This document shows positions 12,550-21,809 of a stretch of DNA of 64,000 nt, piece after piece. The stretch spans positions 62,001 to 126,000 of the forward strand of contig NZ_JARWNX010000059.1 in assembly GCF_029868385.1 (NCBI RefSeq). The letters run 5' to 3'. Made by a program: the position numbers and the translations under genes. This DNA comes from Nocardia cyriacigeorgica (GTDB lineage Bacteria; Actinomycetota; Actinomycetes; Mycobacteriales; Mycobacteriaceae). The notes beneath the pieces are model-generated. The model was not told the origin of the DNA and searched no databases. It saw only the letters and a list, made by a program, of their open reading frames with translations. Position 1 is the first letter of the stretch. Each line of letters starts with the position of its first letter.

Positions 12550-13449
12550 GTGAGCAAAACACCTTCCGGCGGTGCGGTGTCCGGACCGGAACCGGAAGCT
12601 GATGACGTCGATCCCGGCGTGATCATTCCCCCGGCGGAAGCCGGATCTTCCCGACGTCCCCGGCCGCGCGCGTTCACGGCCTTGATGACCGCGGCGAACC
12701 AGCGCCCGGACGTTATCGGTGCGCTGCGCAAGGCGCGTGAACAGCTCCCGGGTGATCCGTCGTTCGGTGATCCGCTGTCGGTGTCCGGGCCGGGTGGTCC
12801 GCGCGCGGTCGCCCGAGCGGCGGACAAGTTCGTCGGCGCCAGGCCGAGCGCGGCCAGGGAGATCGGATTCGGCGCGCTTCAGGTGTGGCAGGCCGCGCTG
12901 GAGCGGGTCGGTCGCGGACGGGGCACCCAGGAGGTCACCGTCATGTTCACCGATCTGGTGTCGTTCTCGAAATGGTCGCTGTCGGCCGGTGACGAGGCCA
13001 CCCTCGAACTGTTGCGCCGGGTGGCCAAGGCCATCGAACCGCCGATCGCGCAGCGGGGCGGTCAGGTGGTGAAGCGAATGGGTGACGGCGTGATGGCGGT
13101 CTTCCCGACCGCCGATGCCGCCGTGCGCGCCGCAGTGGCGGCCAAACGCGCGTTGGGCGAGGTGAGTGTGGACGGTTATCGTCCGCAGATGCGGGTCGGA
13201 CTGCACACCGGGTCGCCGCGCGAGATCGGCGGCGACTGGCTCGGGGTCGATGTCACCATCGCGGCGCGCGTCATGGAGGCGGGCGGCAATGGGCGGACCA
13301 TGCTCTCGGAGGCCACGTTGCGTTCGGTGTCGCCGGGTGTGCTGGAGGAACTCGGTTACGCCGTCAAGCCGTACCGGCGGGGGATGTTCAGCGCGCCGCT
13401 CAGCGGTGTGCCCGAGGATCTGCGGATCTTCCGACTGAGCAGTGTTTGA
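12550..13449 (+). CDS. Class III adenylate/guanylate cyclase domain protein
   Basis: Predicted nucleotide cyclase making cAMP (or cGMP) from the triphosphate. The first 120 or so residues form a family-specific N-terminal region without membrane helices; the C-terminal 180 residues are the class III catalytic domain. Metal-binding Asp are visible in VMFTDLVSFSK and MGDGVMAVF, and the purine-selecting Lys in VKRMGDG. The transition-state motif reads VDVTIAARV: the Arg is present but Thr replaces the usual Asn. GTG at 12550 is the first start after the terminators, giving 299 residues. Activity is likely but not certain given that change. Confidence 0.85.
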   Translation: MSKTPSGGAVSGPEPEADDVDPGVIIPPAEAGSSRRPRPRAFTALMTAANQRPDVIGALRKAREQLPGDPSFGDPLSVSGPGGPRAVARAADKFVGARPSAAREIGFGALQVWQAALERVGRGRGTQEVTVMFTDLVSFSKWSLSAGDEATLELLRRVAKAIEPPIAQRGGQVVKRMGDGVMAVFPTADAAVRAAVAAKRALGEVSVDGYRPQMRVGLHTGSPREIGGDWLGVDVTIAARVMEAGGNGRTMLSEATLRSVSPGVLEELGYAVKPYRRGMFSAPLSGVPEDLRIFRLSSV

Positions 13450-13571
13450 TTTGCGGCGCGAGGTTCTCGCGGCCGAGGGGGCTCACCACCGGCCCTCGGT
13501 CTCGGCATCGGCGGTGCGGCCATGCGCAGGCCGCAAACGCTGATCTCACTCCGCGTGAGCTGGACGCCCGC

Positions 13572-13727
13572 TCAGATCAACCAGACGACCGCGCCGACCG
13601 CCGCCAGCACCGCGCATACGCCGAGCGCGATGGCGAGCGGGCGTGCGGTCTTCCACGTGGTATACGCCCCGCCGATGAGGAACCCGGCGAGAGCGAAGAG
13701 GAAGACCACGGCGACATCGGAGGACAT
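13572..13727 (-). CDS. Small membrane protein, unknown
   Basis: A 51-residue protein starting MSSDVAVVFLFALAG with two hydrophobic helices (about residues 4-22 and 28-50) separated by YTTWKTARP. I do not recognise a family. The frame extends upstream to 13823, but ATG 13727 directly precedes the first membrane helix and is the natural start. It lies between the cyclase and the atuA operon, on the opposite strand to both. Confidence 0.6.
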   Translation of the reverse strand: MSSDVAVVFLFALAGFLIGGAYTTWKTARPLAIALGVCAVLAAVGAVVWLI

Positions 13728-13946
13728 GCTGCCGATTGTGCCGTCTCGCTCCCGCCCGGCCGCGCCCGGCCCGTTTCGCCTGCGTGAATCCATCGCGGAC
13801 GATAACCGCCGATTAACAAGCACGCAAGCTTGATTTTTTCAGGGTCGGCTGTGATGCTGGTGGCGTACGCGGATCCAGGGCGCCGTGCGGCGCCGTGGTG
13901 ATCCCAGCGACGGCCCGATCCAGCGCGACAGGAGGCATACCCGCTG

Positions 13947-15665
13947 ATGAGTAGGCTGGCCGACGATCCGGACCTGATCCGGATCGGCAACTGTTCCGGG
14001 TTCTACGGCGACCGGTTGAGCGCAATGCGCGAGATGCTCGAAGGCGGGCAGCTCGACGTGCTGACCGGCGACTATCTCGCCGAACTGACCATGCTGATCC
14101 TGGGCAGGGACCGGATGAAGGATCCGAGCCTCGGCTACGCGAAGACCTTCGTCAAGCAGATCGAGGACTGCCTCGGCCTCGCGCTGGAACGCAACGTGCA
14201 GATCGTCACCAATGCGGGCGGGCTCAATCCGGCCGGGCTGGCCGAGAAACTGCGCAAGGTGGCCGCCGAACTGGGCCTCGAGGCCAAGGTCGCCCATGTC
14301 GAGGGCGACGATCTCGCCGCTCGCGCCGCCGAACTCGACCTCGGCTCCCCGCTCACCGCCAATGCCTACCTCGGCGCGTGGGGCATCGTGGAATGTCTGA
14401 ACTCCGGCGCCGATATCGTGGTCACCGGCCGTGTCACCGACGCCTCGGTGATCGTCGGTCCGGCAGCTGCCCATTTCGGTTGGGAGCGCACCGATTACGA
14501 CCGGCTCGCGGGCGCCGTGGTGGCGGGGCACGTCATCGAATGCAGTACGCAGGCCACCGGCGGCAACTACGCCTTCTTCACCGAACTGGCCGATCTTGGT
14601 CGCCCCGGTTTCCCGATCGCCGAGATCCGCCGTGATGGCAGCAGCGTCATCACCAAACATGCGGGCACCGGTGGCGCCGTCACCGTCGACACGGTGCGGG
14701 CCCAGCTCATGTACGAGATCCAGGGCGCGCGCTACGCCGGACCCGATGTCACCACCCGGCTCGACAGCATCCGGGTCGAGCAGGAGGGCGCCGACCGGGT
14801 GCTGATCAGTGGCGTGACCGGTGAGGCGCCGCCGCCGCAGTTGAAGGTCTCGCTCAATACCCTCGGCGGATTCCGCAACGAGATGGAGTTCGTGCTCACC
14901 GGACTCGATATCGAAGCGAAAGCCGAACTGGCGCAACGTCAGCTGGAATCCTGGTTGACGGTGCGTCCGGCCGAACTCGACTGGACCCTCGCCCGCCTCG
15001 ACCGTCCCGACGCCGACTCCGAGGAACAGGCCAGCGCCCTGCTGCGCTGTGTGGTTCGCGATCCCGATCCGAACAAGGTGGGTCGGGCCTTCTCCAGCGT
15101 CGCCGTCGAACTCGCGCTCGCCAGCTATCCAGGGTGCAGCTTCACCACGTTGCCCGGCAACGGTTCGCCCTACGGCGTGTACACCCCCGGCTTCGTCGAT
15201 GCGGGTGAGGTGCCGCATATCGCGGTGTTGGCGGACGGCAACCGGGTCGATATCGCGCAGGCGGCCGAAACACGGGCACTGGAGCCGGTTCCCACGCCCG
15301 AACTGCCGGAATCGTTGGCGGCGAACGACACCCGGCGCGTGCCGCTCGGCACGATCGCGCTGGCCCGCAGCGGTGACAAGGGCGGGGACGCCAATATCGG
15401 CGTCTGGGTCCGCACCGACGAACAGTGGCGCTGGCTGGTGCACACCCTCACCGTCGACCGGTTGCGTGAACTGTTGCCGGAAACCGCGACGCTCGAGGTC
15501 ACCCGGCATGTCCTGCCGAACCTGCGCGCGTTGAACTTCATCATCTCCGGTCTGCTCGGTAAGGGCGTGGCCTATCAGGCCCGTTTCGATCCGCAGGCCA
15601 AGGGGCTCGGCGAATGGCTGCGTTCCCGTCACATCGACATTCCGACCGAGCTGCTGGAGGGTTGA
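13947..15665 (+). CDS. AtuA family protein (acyclic terpene utilisation)
   Basis: DUF1446/AtuA-type protein. In Pseudomonas, AtuA belongs to the citronellol/geraniol pathway, but its reaction is not established. The N-terminal part carries RIGNCSGFYGDRLSA and NAGGLNP; the C-terminal 100 residues are the AtuA-like ferredoxin-fold domain (LARSGDKGGDANIGVWVR). The 572-residue length matches two-domain members. Start ATG 13947 has AGGAGG about 10 bases upstream. It leads an operon of two acyl-CoA dehydrogenases, a carboxylase and a hydratase, which points to breakdown of a branched or isoprenoid acyl-CoA. Confidence 0.85.
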   Translation: MSRLADDPDLIRIGNCSGFYGDRLSAMREMLEGGQLDVLTGDYLAELTMLILGRDRMKDPSLGYAKTFVKQIEDCLGLALERNVQIVTNAGGLNPAGLAEKLRKVAAELGLEAKVAHVEGDDLAARAAELDLGSPLTANAYLGAWGIVECLNSGADIVVTGRVTDASVIVGPAAAHFGWERTDYDRLAGAVVAGHVIECSTQATGGNYAFFTELADLGRPGFPIAEIRRDGSSVITKHAGTGGAVTVDTVRAQLMYEIQGARYAGPDVTTRLDSIRVEQEGADRVLISGVTGEAPPPQLKVSLNTLGGFRNEMEFVLTGLDIEAKAELAQRQLESWLTVRPAELDWTLARLDRPDADSEEQASALLRCVVRDPDPNKVGRAFSSVAVELALASYPGCSFTTLPGNGSPYGVYTPGFVDAGEVPHIAVLADGNRVDIAQAAETRALEPVPTPELPESLAANDTRRVPLGTIALARSGDKGGDANIGVWVRTDEQWRWLVHTLTVDRLRELLPETATLEVTRHVLPNLRALNFIISGLLGKGVAYQARFDPQAKGLGEWLRSRHIDIPTELLEG

Positions 15666-15667
15666 CC

Positions 15668-16816
15668 ATGAGCGTCTGGGATACGCCGGAACGTAAAGAG
15701 CTGCGCGCCACCGTGCGCGGGTTCGTCGAGCGGGAGGTCCTGCCCGACCTCGACGCCTGGGAGCGCGCGGGCGAGCTGCCGCGTGAACTGCACAAGAAGG
15801 CCGGTGAACTCGGTCTGCTCGGCATCGACGTCGCGGAATCGGCGGGTGGTTCCGGTGGTGATTCGATCGATTCGGTGATCGTCGGTGAGGAGTTCCACCA
15901 GGCCGGTGCCTCCGGCGGTGCCTGGGCCTCGCTGTTCACCTGCGGTATCGCGCTGCCGCATATCATTGCCTCCGGCAATACCGAGCAGATCGATCGCTGG
16001 GTGAAGCCGACCCTGGCCGGTGATCTGATCGGCTCGCTGGCCATCACCGAGCCCGGTGGTGGTTCCGATGTCGGCCACCTGAGCACCTCGGCGGTCCGCG
16101 ACGGCGACCACTACATCATCAATGGTGCGAAGACGTTCATCACCTCGGCCTGTCGTGCCGACTTCGTGGTGACCGCAGTACGCACCGGTGGGCCTGGTGC
16201 CGCGGGCGTCTCGCTGATCATCGTGCCCACCGATACGCCGGGATTCACGGTGGCGCGCAAGCTGGAGAAGATGGGCTGGCTGGCCTCCGATACCGGTGAG
16301 TTGTCCTACGAGGACGTGCGGGTGCCGGTGGAGAACCTGGTCGGCGCGGAGAACACCGGATTCGCCCAGATCGCGACGGCTTTCGTCAGCGAGCGGGTCG
16401 GTCTCGCGGTACAGGCCTACGCGCAGGCGCAGCGCGCCCTCGATCTCACCCTCGAATGGTGCCGTAACCGCGAGACCTTCGGTCGGCCGCTGATCAGCCG
16501 CCAGTCGGTGCAGATGACGCTCACCGAGATGGCGCGGCGGGTCGATGTGGCGCGGGTGTACACGCGGGCGCTGGTCGAACGGCACGCCGCCGGTGAGCAG
16601 GGGCTCATCGCCGAGGTGTGCTTCGCCAAGAACACCGCCGTCGAAACCGCCGAATGGGTGGCCAACCAGGGTGTTCAGCTGCACGGCGGCATGGGCTACA
16701 TGCGCGAATCCGAGATCGAACGCATCTACCGCGACGTCCGCATCATCGGCATCGGCGGCGGCACGAACGAAATCCTGACCATGCTGGCGTCGAAAGTATT
16801 GGGGTACCAGTCATGA
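15668..16816 (+). CDS. Acyl-CoA dehydrogenase
   Basis: FAD-dependent acyl-CoA dehydrogenase of 382 residues, catalysing alpha-beta oxidation of an acyl-CoA. Motifs: the FAD/substrate loop SLAITEPGGGSDVGHL, AKTFITSA, RETFGRPL, and near the C-terminus QLHGGMGYMRESEIERIYRDVRI followed by GGGTNEI. Start ATG 15668 is 3 bases after the atuA stop, and its stop overlaps accD (ATGA). It probably acts before the carboxylase, as AtuD or isovaleryl-CoA dehydrogenase do. The substrate is unknown. Confidence 0.9.
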   Translation: MSVWDTPERKELRATVRGFVEREVLPDLDAWERAGELPRELHKKAGELGLLGIDVAESAGGSGGDSIDSVIVGEEFHQAGASGGAWASLFTCGIALPHIIASGNTEQIDRWVKPTLAGDLIGSLAITEPGGGSDVGHLSTSAVRDGDHYIINGAKTFITSACRADFVVTAVRTGGPGAAGVSLIIVPTDTPGFTVARKLEKMGWLASDTGELSYEDVRVPVENLVGAENTGFAQIATAFVSERVGLAVQAYAQAQRALDLTLEWCRNRETFGRPLISRQSVQMTLTEMARRVDVARVYTRALVERHAAGEQGLIAEVCFAKNTAVETAEWVANQGVQLHGGMGYMRESEIERIYRDVRIIGIGGGTNEILTMLASKVLGYQS

Positions 16817-18411
16817 CGACCTTCCGTTCCACCCTCGATCCGTCGTCGCCGGAGTACGCCGCGGCCGCGGAGGCGATGTCCGACAAACTCACCGAGCTGG
16901 AGGCCGAATTCGCCAAGGCCATCGCCGGTGGCGGCCCGGAGAAGGTGGCCCGCCATCACAAGCGCGGCAAGCTCACCGCGCGTGAACGCATCGAACTGCT
17001 GCTGGACGAGGATTCGCCATTCCTGGAGCTGTGCCCGCTCGCGGCCTGGGGCAGCGATTTCCATGTCGGGGCGTCGACGATCGCCGGTATCGGTGTCGTC
17101 GAGGGCGTGGAGTGCATGATCGTCGCCCCGGACCCGACCGTGCGCGGTGGCACCTCCAACCCGTGGACCCTGCGTAAGACGCTGCGGATCAACGACATCG
17201 TCCGGGAGAACCGTCTGCCGGTGATCTCGCTGGTCGAATCCGGTGGCGCCGATCTGCCCACGCAGAAGGAAGTGTTCATCCCGGGTGGCGCGATGTTCCG
17301 CGATCTCACCCAGGCCTCGGCGGCCGGAATCCCCACGATATCCCTGGTTTTCGGCAATTCCACCGCTGGTGGCGCCTATATCCCCGGTATGTCCGACTAT
17401 GTGGTGATGGTGAAGGAGGGCGCGAAGGTCTTCCTCGCCGGTCCACCGCTGGTGAAGATGGCCACCGGTGAGGACTCCGACGACGAAACCCTCGGCGGTG
17501 CCGAGATGCACGCCCGCACATCGGGTCTCGCCGATTACATGGCCGCCGACGAACAGGACGCCATCCGCATCGGCCGCAGCATCGTCCGGCGGCTGAACTG
17601 GAAGAAGCGGGGCCCGGAGCCGCGCGCCGAGGTGATCGCGCCGCTCTACGATCCCGAGGAACTACTCGGCATCGTGCCCTCGGATCTGAAGATTCCGTTC
17701 GATCCGCGCGAGGTGATCGCCCGCGTGGTCGACGGCTCCGATTTCGACGAGTTCAAACCACTCTACGGTTCGAGCCTGGTCACCGGATGGGCCGAGATCA
17801 ACGGCTACCCGATCGGCATCCTCGCCAATGCACGCGGTGTGCTGTTCTCCGAGGAATCACAGAAGGCCACCCAGTTCATCCAGCTGGCGAACAAGAAGAA
17901 CACCCCGCTGTTGTTCCTGCACAACACCACCGGCTACATGGTCGGCAAGGACTATGAGCACGGCGGCATCATCAAGCACGGCGCGATGATGATCAACGCG
18001 GTCGCCAACTCGAAGGTCCCGCATATCTCGCTGCTGGTGGGCGCGTCCTACGGCGCTGGGCACTACGGCATGTGCGGTCGCGCGTTCAACCCGCGCTTCC
18101 TGTTCGCCTGGCCGAGTGCGAAGTCCGCGGTCATGGGTGGCGCGCAGTTGGGCGGCGTGCTCACCATCGTGCAGCGCGGCGCGGCCGAGGCCAAGGGCAT
18201 GCCGTTCGACGAGGAGGCCGCCGCCGGTCTCGCGGCGATGGTCGAGGCGCAGATCGAGGCGGAGGCGATGCCGATGTTCCTGTCCGGCAGGCTCTTCGAC
18301 GACGGCATCATCGATCCCCGCGATACCCGCACCGTGCTCGGAATGGCGTTGTCGGCCATTCATACAGCTCCGATCCAGGGCGCCGAGGGCTTCGGCGTCT
18401 TCCGAATGTGA
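16813..18411 (+). CDS. Acyl-CoA carboxylase, carboxyltransferase (beta) subunit
   Basis: Transfers the carboxyl group from carboxybiotin to an acyl-CoA. The 532-residue protein resembles methylcrotonyl- or geranyl-CoA carboxylase beta subunits. Motifs include KLTARERIELLLD, VESGGADLPTQKEVF, GNSTAGGAYIPGMSDY, HNTTGYMVGKDYEHGGI and SYGAGHYGMCGRAF, the oxyanion-hole regions of the crotonase-fold carboxyltransferases. ATGA overlap with the preceding dehydrogenase; the biotin subunit follows 11 bases later. Methylcrotonyl-CoA and geranyl-CoA are both plausible substrates; neighbouring AtuA favours the isoprenoid one (inference). Confidence 0.9.
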   Translation: MTTFRSTLDPSSPEYAAAAEAMSDKLTELEAEFAKAIAGGGPEKVARHHKRGKLTARERIELLLDEDSPFLELCPLAAWGSDFHVGASTIAGIGVVEGVECMIVAPDPTVRGGTSNPWTLRKTLRINDIVRENRLPVISLVESGGADLPTQKEVFIPGGAMFRDLTQASAAGIPTISLVFGNSTAGGAYIPGMSDYVVMVKEGAKVFLAGPPLVKMATGEDSDDETLGGAEMHARTSGLADYMAADEQDAIRIGRSIVRRLNWKKRGPEPRAEVIAPLYDPEELLGIVPSDLKIPFDPREVIARVVDGSDFDEFKPLYGSSLVTGWAEINGYPIGILANARGVLFSEESQKATQFIQLANKKNTPLLFLHNTTGYMVGKDYEHGGIIKHGAMMINAVANSKVPHISLLVGASYGAGHYGMCGRAFNPRFLFAWPSAKSAVMGGAQLGGVLTIVQRGAAEAKGMPFDEEAAAGLAAMVEAQIEAEAMPMFLSGRLFDDGIIDPRDTRTVLGMALSAIHTAPIQGAEGFGVFRM

Positions 18412-18422
18412 GGCGGACGGCC

Positions 18423-20435
18423 GTGACTACAGCGATTACCAATGTTCTGGTCGCCAACCGCGGTGAGATCGCGCGCCGGGTGTTCGCCACCTGCCGTCGG
18501 ATGGGCATCGCCACCACCGCGGTGTATTCCGACGCCGACGCGAACGCACCGCATGTGGCCGAGGCCGATGCCGCGATCCGGCTGCCCGGCAATACGCCCG
18601 GTGAGACCTACCTGCGCGGTGAGCTGATCATCGAGGCCGCGAACGCGGCAGGAGCCGACGCCATCCACCCCGGATACGGATTTCTTTCCGAGAACGCCGA
18701 ATTCGCGCGCGCGGTCCTGGACGCCGGTCTGGTGTGGATCGGTCCGCCGGTGGCCGCCATCGAGCAGATGGGCTCGAAGGTCGAGTCCAAGAAGATGATG
18801 GACGCCGCCGGGGTTCCGGTGCTGGCCGAACTCGACCCGGCCGAGGTCACCGAGGCGCATCTGCCGGTGCTGATCAAGGCCTCGGCCGGTGGCGGCGGAC
18901 GCGGTATGCGCGTGGTGCGTGAGCTGAGCGAGTTGTCCGGGCAGATCGAGGCCGCACGGCGTGAAGCCGAATCCGCGTTCGGCGATCCGACGGTGTTCTG
19001 TGAGCGGTACCTGGAGACCGGACGCCATATCGAGGTCCAGATCCTGTCCGATACCGCGGGAACCACCTGGGCGGTGGGCGAGCGGGAATGCTCGATTCAA
19101 CGTCGTCATCAGAAGGTGGTCGAGGAGGCGCCGTCGCCGCTGGTCGAGAAGATCGACGCGGCGGGGGGCGGCATGCGGGATCGGCTGTTCGAGGCGGCGC
19201 GGCTCGCGGCCGAGGCGATCGGCTACGAGGGCGCGGGCACCGTCGAATTCCTGGCCGATGAGTCGGGGGAGTTCTTCTTCCTGGAGATGAACACCCGCCT
19301 CCAGGTGGAGCATCCGGTCACCGAGCAGACCACCGGACTCGATCTGGTCCGGTGGCAGCTGCGGATCGCCTCCGGTCTGCCGCTGCCCTCGACCCAGCCC
19401 GCCAAGCGCGGTCATTCCATCGAGGTCCGGCTCTACGCCGAGGACCCGGCCCACGACTGGCAGCCGCAGAGCGGGCCGGTACACAAACTCGACGTCCCCT
19501 TCACCGCAGGCGAATTCACCGTGCTCGAGCAGAGCGGAGTGCGGCTCGATACCGGCGTTGTCGACGGTTCGGTGGTGGGCGTGCACTACGACCCGATGCT
19601 GGCCAAGGTGATCTCCTACGCCGAAACCCGCGCCGAGGCCGCACATCTGCTGGCCACCGCCTTGCAGCGGGCCAAGATCCACGGCCTGGTCACCAACCGT
19701 GATCTGCTGGTGCGAGTGCTGCGGCATCCGGCGTTCCTCGCCGGTGATACCGATACCGCGTTCTTCGCCACGCACGGACTCGACGCCTTGTCCGCACCGC
19801 TGACCGGCGAGGCCGATGAGGCACTATCGATCGTCGCTGCGGCACTCGCGGACGCGGCGGCCAATCGGCGGGCCGCTCGGGTCGGCGGCGCGATGCCCAG
19901 CGGGTGGCGCAATCTCGCCTCCGCACCGCAGACCAAATCGTATGAGAGCCGCACCAGCGGAACGCACGAGGTGCGTTACCGGTTCACCCGAACGGGTGTG
20001 CGGGTCGAAGGCCACGACGGTCTCGAGCTGGTCGATCTCGCGCCCGAACGCGTGGTGTTGAGCGTGCCCGGTGAACGCGGTCCGGTGCGCAGGCAGTTCG
20101 AGATCTCGCGCTATGACGATCTCGTCTGTGTCGATTCGCCGCTCGGTCCGGTCGCGGTCCGCAGGCTGCCGCGGTTCACCGATCCGGCCGATCAGGTGGC
20201 CGCCGGATCGCTGCTCGCGCCGATGCCGGGCAGCGTGATCCGGGTCGGTGCCGTGGTCGGCGATCGGGTCGAACACGGTCAGCCCATCCTGTGGCTGGAG
20301 GCGATGAAGATGGAGCACACCATCCTCGCTCCCGCCACCGGTGTGCTCAGTGCCCTCAATGTCGCGGTCGGCCAGCAGGTCGAGGTGGGGGCCGTGCTCG
20401 CCGTCGTCGACGAGCCCTCGGAAGATCCGGCATGA
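18423..20435 (+). CDS. Acyl-CoA carboxylase, biotin carboxylase/BCCP (alpha) subunit
   Basis: Carboxylates its own biotin using ATP and bicarbonate. Biotin-carboxylase domain: VLVANRGEIARRV, GADAIHPGYGFLSENAEFA, KASAGGGGRGMRVV and EMNTRLQVEHPVTE. A linker domain follows, then a C-terminal biotinyl domain with the biotinylation site EAMKMEH about 45 residues from the end. Length (670 aa) matches MccA/AccA1-type subunits. GTG 18423 is chosen because homology starts immediately after it, although the frame is open upstream. It pairs with the beta subunit directly before it. Confidence 0.92.
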   Translation: MTTAITNVLVANRGEIARRVFATCRRMGIATTAVYSDADANAPHVAEADAAIRLPGNTPGETYLRGELIIEAANAAGADAIHPGYGFLSENAEFARAVLDAGLVWIGPPVAAIEQMGSKVESKKMMDAAGVPVLAELDPAEVTEAHLPVLIKASAGGGGRGMRVVRELSELSGQIEAARREAESAFGDPTVFCERYLETGRHIEVQILSDTAGTTWAVGERECSIQRRHQKVVEEAPSPLVEKIDAAGGGMRDRLFEAARLAAEAIGYEGAGTVEFLADESGEFFFLEMNTRLQVEHPVTEQTTGLDLVRWQLRIASGLPLPSTQPAKRGHSIEVRLYAEDPAHDWQPQSGPVHKLDVPFTAGEFTVLEQSGVRLDTGVVDGSVVGVHYDPMLAKVISYAETRAEAAHLLATALQRAKIHGLVTNRDLLVRVLRHPAFLAGDTDTAFFATHGLDALSAPLTGEADEALSIVAAALADAAANRRAARVGGAMPSGWRNLASAPQTKSYESRTSGTHEVRYRFTRTGVRVEGHDGLELVDLAPERVVLSVPGERGPVRRQFEISRYDDLVCVDSPLGPVAVRRLPRFTDPADQVAAGSLLAPMPGSVIRVGAVVGDRVEHGQPILWLEAMKMEHTILAPATGVLSALNVAVGQQVEVGAVLAVVDEPSEDPA

Positions 20436-20517
20436 GCGGGCCGGGCCAGGGGGCGGCAGCGAAGCGTAACCAGGTAGGGCTCCCGCCCATGACACATCAG
20501 ACACAGGAGTAATGCGG

Positions 20518-21678
20518 ATGAGCTTCATCGAATCCGACGAGCGCAAGGAACTGCGGGCCGCGGTCGCCGCGCTCGCCTCGAAGTACAACTACCGCGACTA
20601 CGTGCTGCCCAAGGCGCGTGCCAACGAGCCGCTGGACGAACTGTGGGCGGAGGCGGGCAAGCTCGGCTTCCTCGGTGTCAACCTGCCCGAGGAGTTCGGC
20701 GGCGGTGGCGCGGGCATGTACGAGCTGGCGCTGGTGATGGAAGAGTTGGCCGCCCAGGGCGCGGGCCTGCTGCTCATGGTGGTCTCCCCGGCCATCTGCG
20801 GCACCATTATCACCAAATACGGCACCGACGAGCAGAAAGCGGCCTGGCTGCCCAAACTGTCCGACGGCACCGGCAAGATGGTCTTCGGCATCACCGAACC
20901 CGATGCGGGTTCCAATTCGCACCAGATCACCACCACGGCGCGCCGCGATGGTGACGATTGGATCCTCAACGGCCGCAAGATCTTCATCTCCGGTGTCGAC
21001 CAGGCCGAGGCCGTGCTGATCGTGTCCCGCACCGAGGATCACAAGACCGGCAAGCTCAAGCCCGCCCTGTTCATCGTTCCCACCGATGCTCCCGGCTTCA
21101 ACAAGACGCCGCAGGAGATGGACATCATCGAACCGGACCACCAGTTCACCCTGTTCCTCGACGATGTCCGGCTGCCCGCCGGTGCCCTGGTCGGCAAGGA
21201 GGACGCCGCGCTGATGCAGCTGTTCGCCGGGCTGAACCCCGAGCGCATCATGGGCGCCGCGATGGCCGTCGGCATGGGCCGCTATGCCATCGACCGGGCC
21301 GTCGAGTACGCCAAGGAGCGCACGGTCTGGAAGACCCCGATCGGCGCCCACCAGGGCATCGCGCATCCGCTGGCGCAGGTGAAGATCGAGCTGGAACAGG
21401 CCAAGCTGATGATGCAGAAGGCCGCGACGCTCTACGACGCCGGTGACGAGATGGGCGCCGCCGAGGCCGCGAACATGGCCAAGTACGCCGCGGGCGAGGC
21501 CAGCATCAAGGCTCTCGACCAGGCCATCCAGACCCACGGCGGTGCCGGTCTCACCCGCGAATACGGTTTGGCTGCCATGCTCGGCGCCGCCAGGATCGCT
21601 CGGATCGCTCCGGTGAGCCGGGAGATGATCCTCAACTTCGTCGCCCAGCATTCGCTGGGTCTGCCGAAGTCCTACTGA
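20518..21678 (+). CDS. Acyl-CoA dehydrogenase (second)
   Basis: Second FAD-dependent acyl-CoA dehydrogenase of the operon, 386 residues. Motifs: FGITEPDAGSNSHQ, GRKIFISG and THGGAGLTREYGLAAMLGAARIARIAPVSREMI. Compared with the first copy, it has IAPVSREM where many relatives have GTNEI, a subfamily difference that may reflect another substrate. ATG 20518 is preferred over ATG 20512, since the AGGAG at 20505-20509 is 8 bases from it but only 2 from the other. Confidence 0.9.
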   Translation: MSFIESDERKELRAAVAALASKYNYRDYVLPKARANEPLDELWAEAGKLGFLGVNLPEEFGGGGAGMYELALVMEELAAQGAGLLLMVVSPAICGTIITKYGTDEQKAAWLPKLSDGTGKMVFGITEPDAGSNSHQITTTARRDGDDWILNGRKIFISGVDQAEAVLIVSRTEDHKTGKLKPALFIVPTDAPGFNKTPQEMDIIEPDHQFTLFLDDVRLPAGALVGKEDAALMQLFAGLNPERIMGAAMAVGMGRYAIDRAVEYAKERTVWKTPIGAHQGIAHPLAQVKIELEQAKLMMQKAATLYDAGDEMGAAEAANMAKYAAGEASIKALDQAIQTHGGAGLTREYGLAAMLGAARIARIAPVSREMILNFVAQHSLGLPKSY

Positions 21679-21687
21679 TGTCGATTG

Positions 21688-21715
21688 CGGCCCCGCATCG
21701 TCGGGTGCGGGGCCG
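21688..21715 (+). terminator. Hairpin between dehydrogenase and hydratase genes
   Basis: Perfect 10-bp stem CGGCCCCGCA/TGCGGGGCCG with an 8-base loop, 9 bases after the dehydrogenase stop. No T-run follows. It may be a partial terminator that lowers hydratase expression, or the operon end. Confidence 0.6.
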
Positions 21716-21809
21716 GAATGGAGATTCGGATGAGTGCGCGCAGCGAGCGAACATCCACCACAGCCGAGGCATCGAGCGTGTCGACGCCGAACGCCGGAAA
21801 GGTGCAGAC

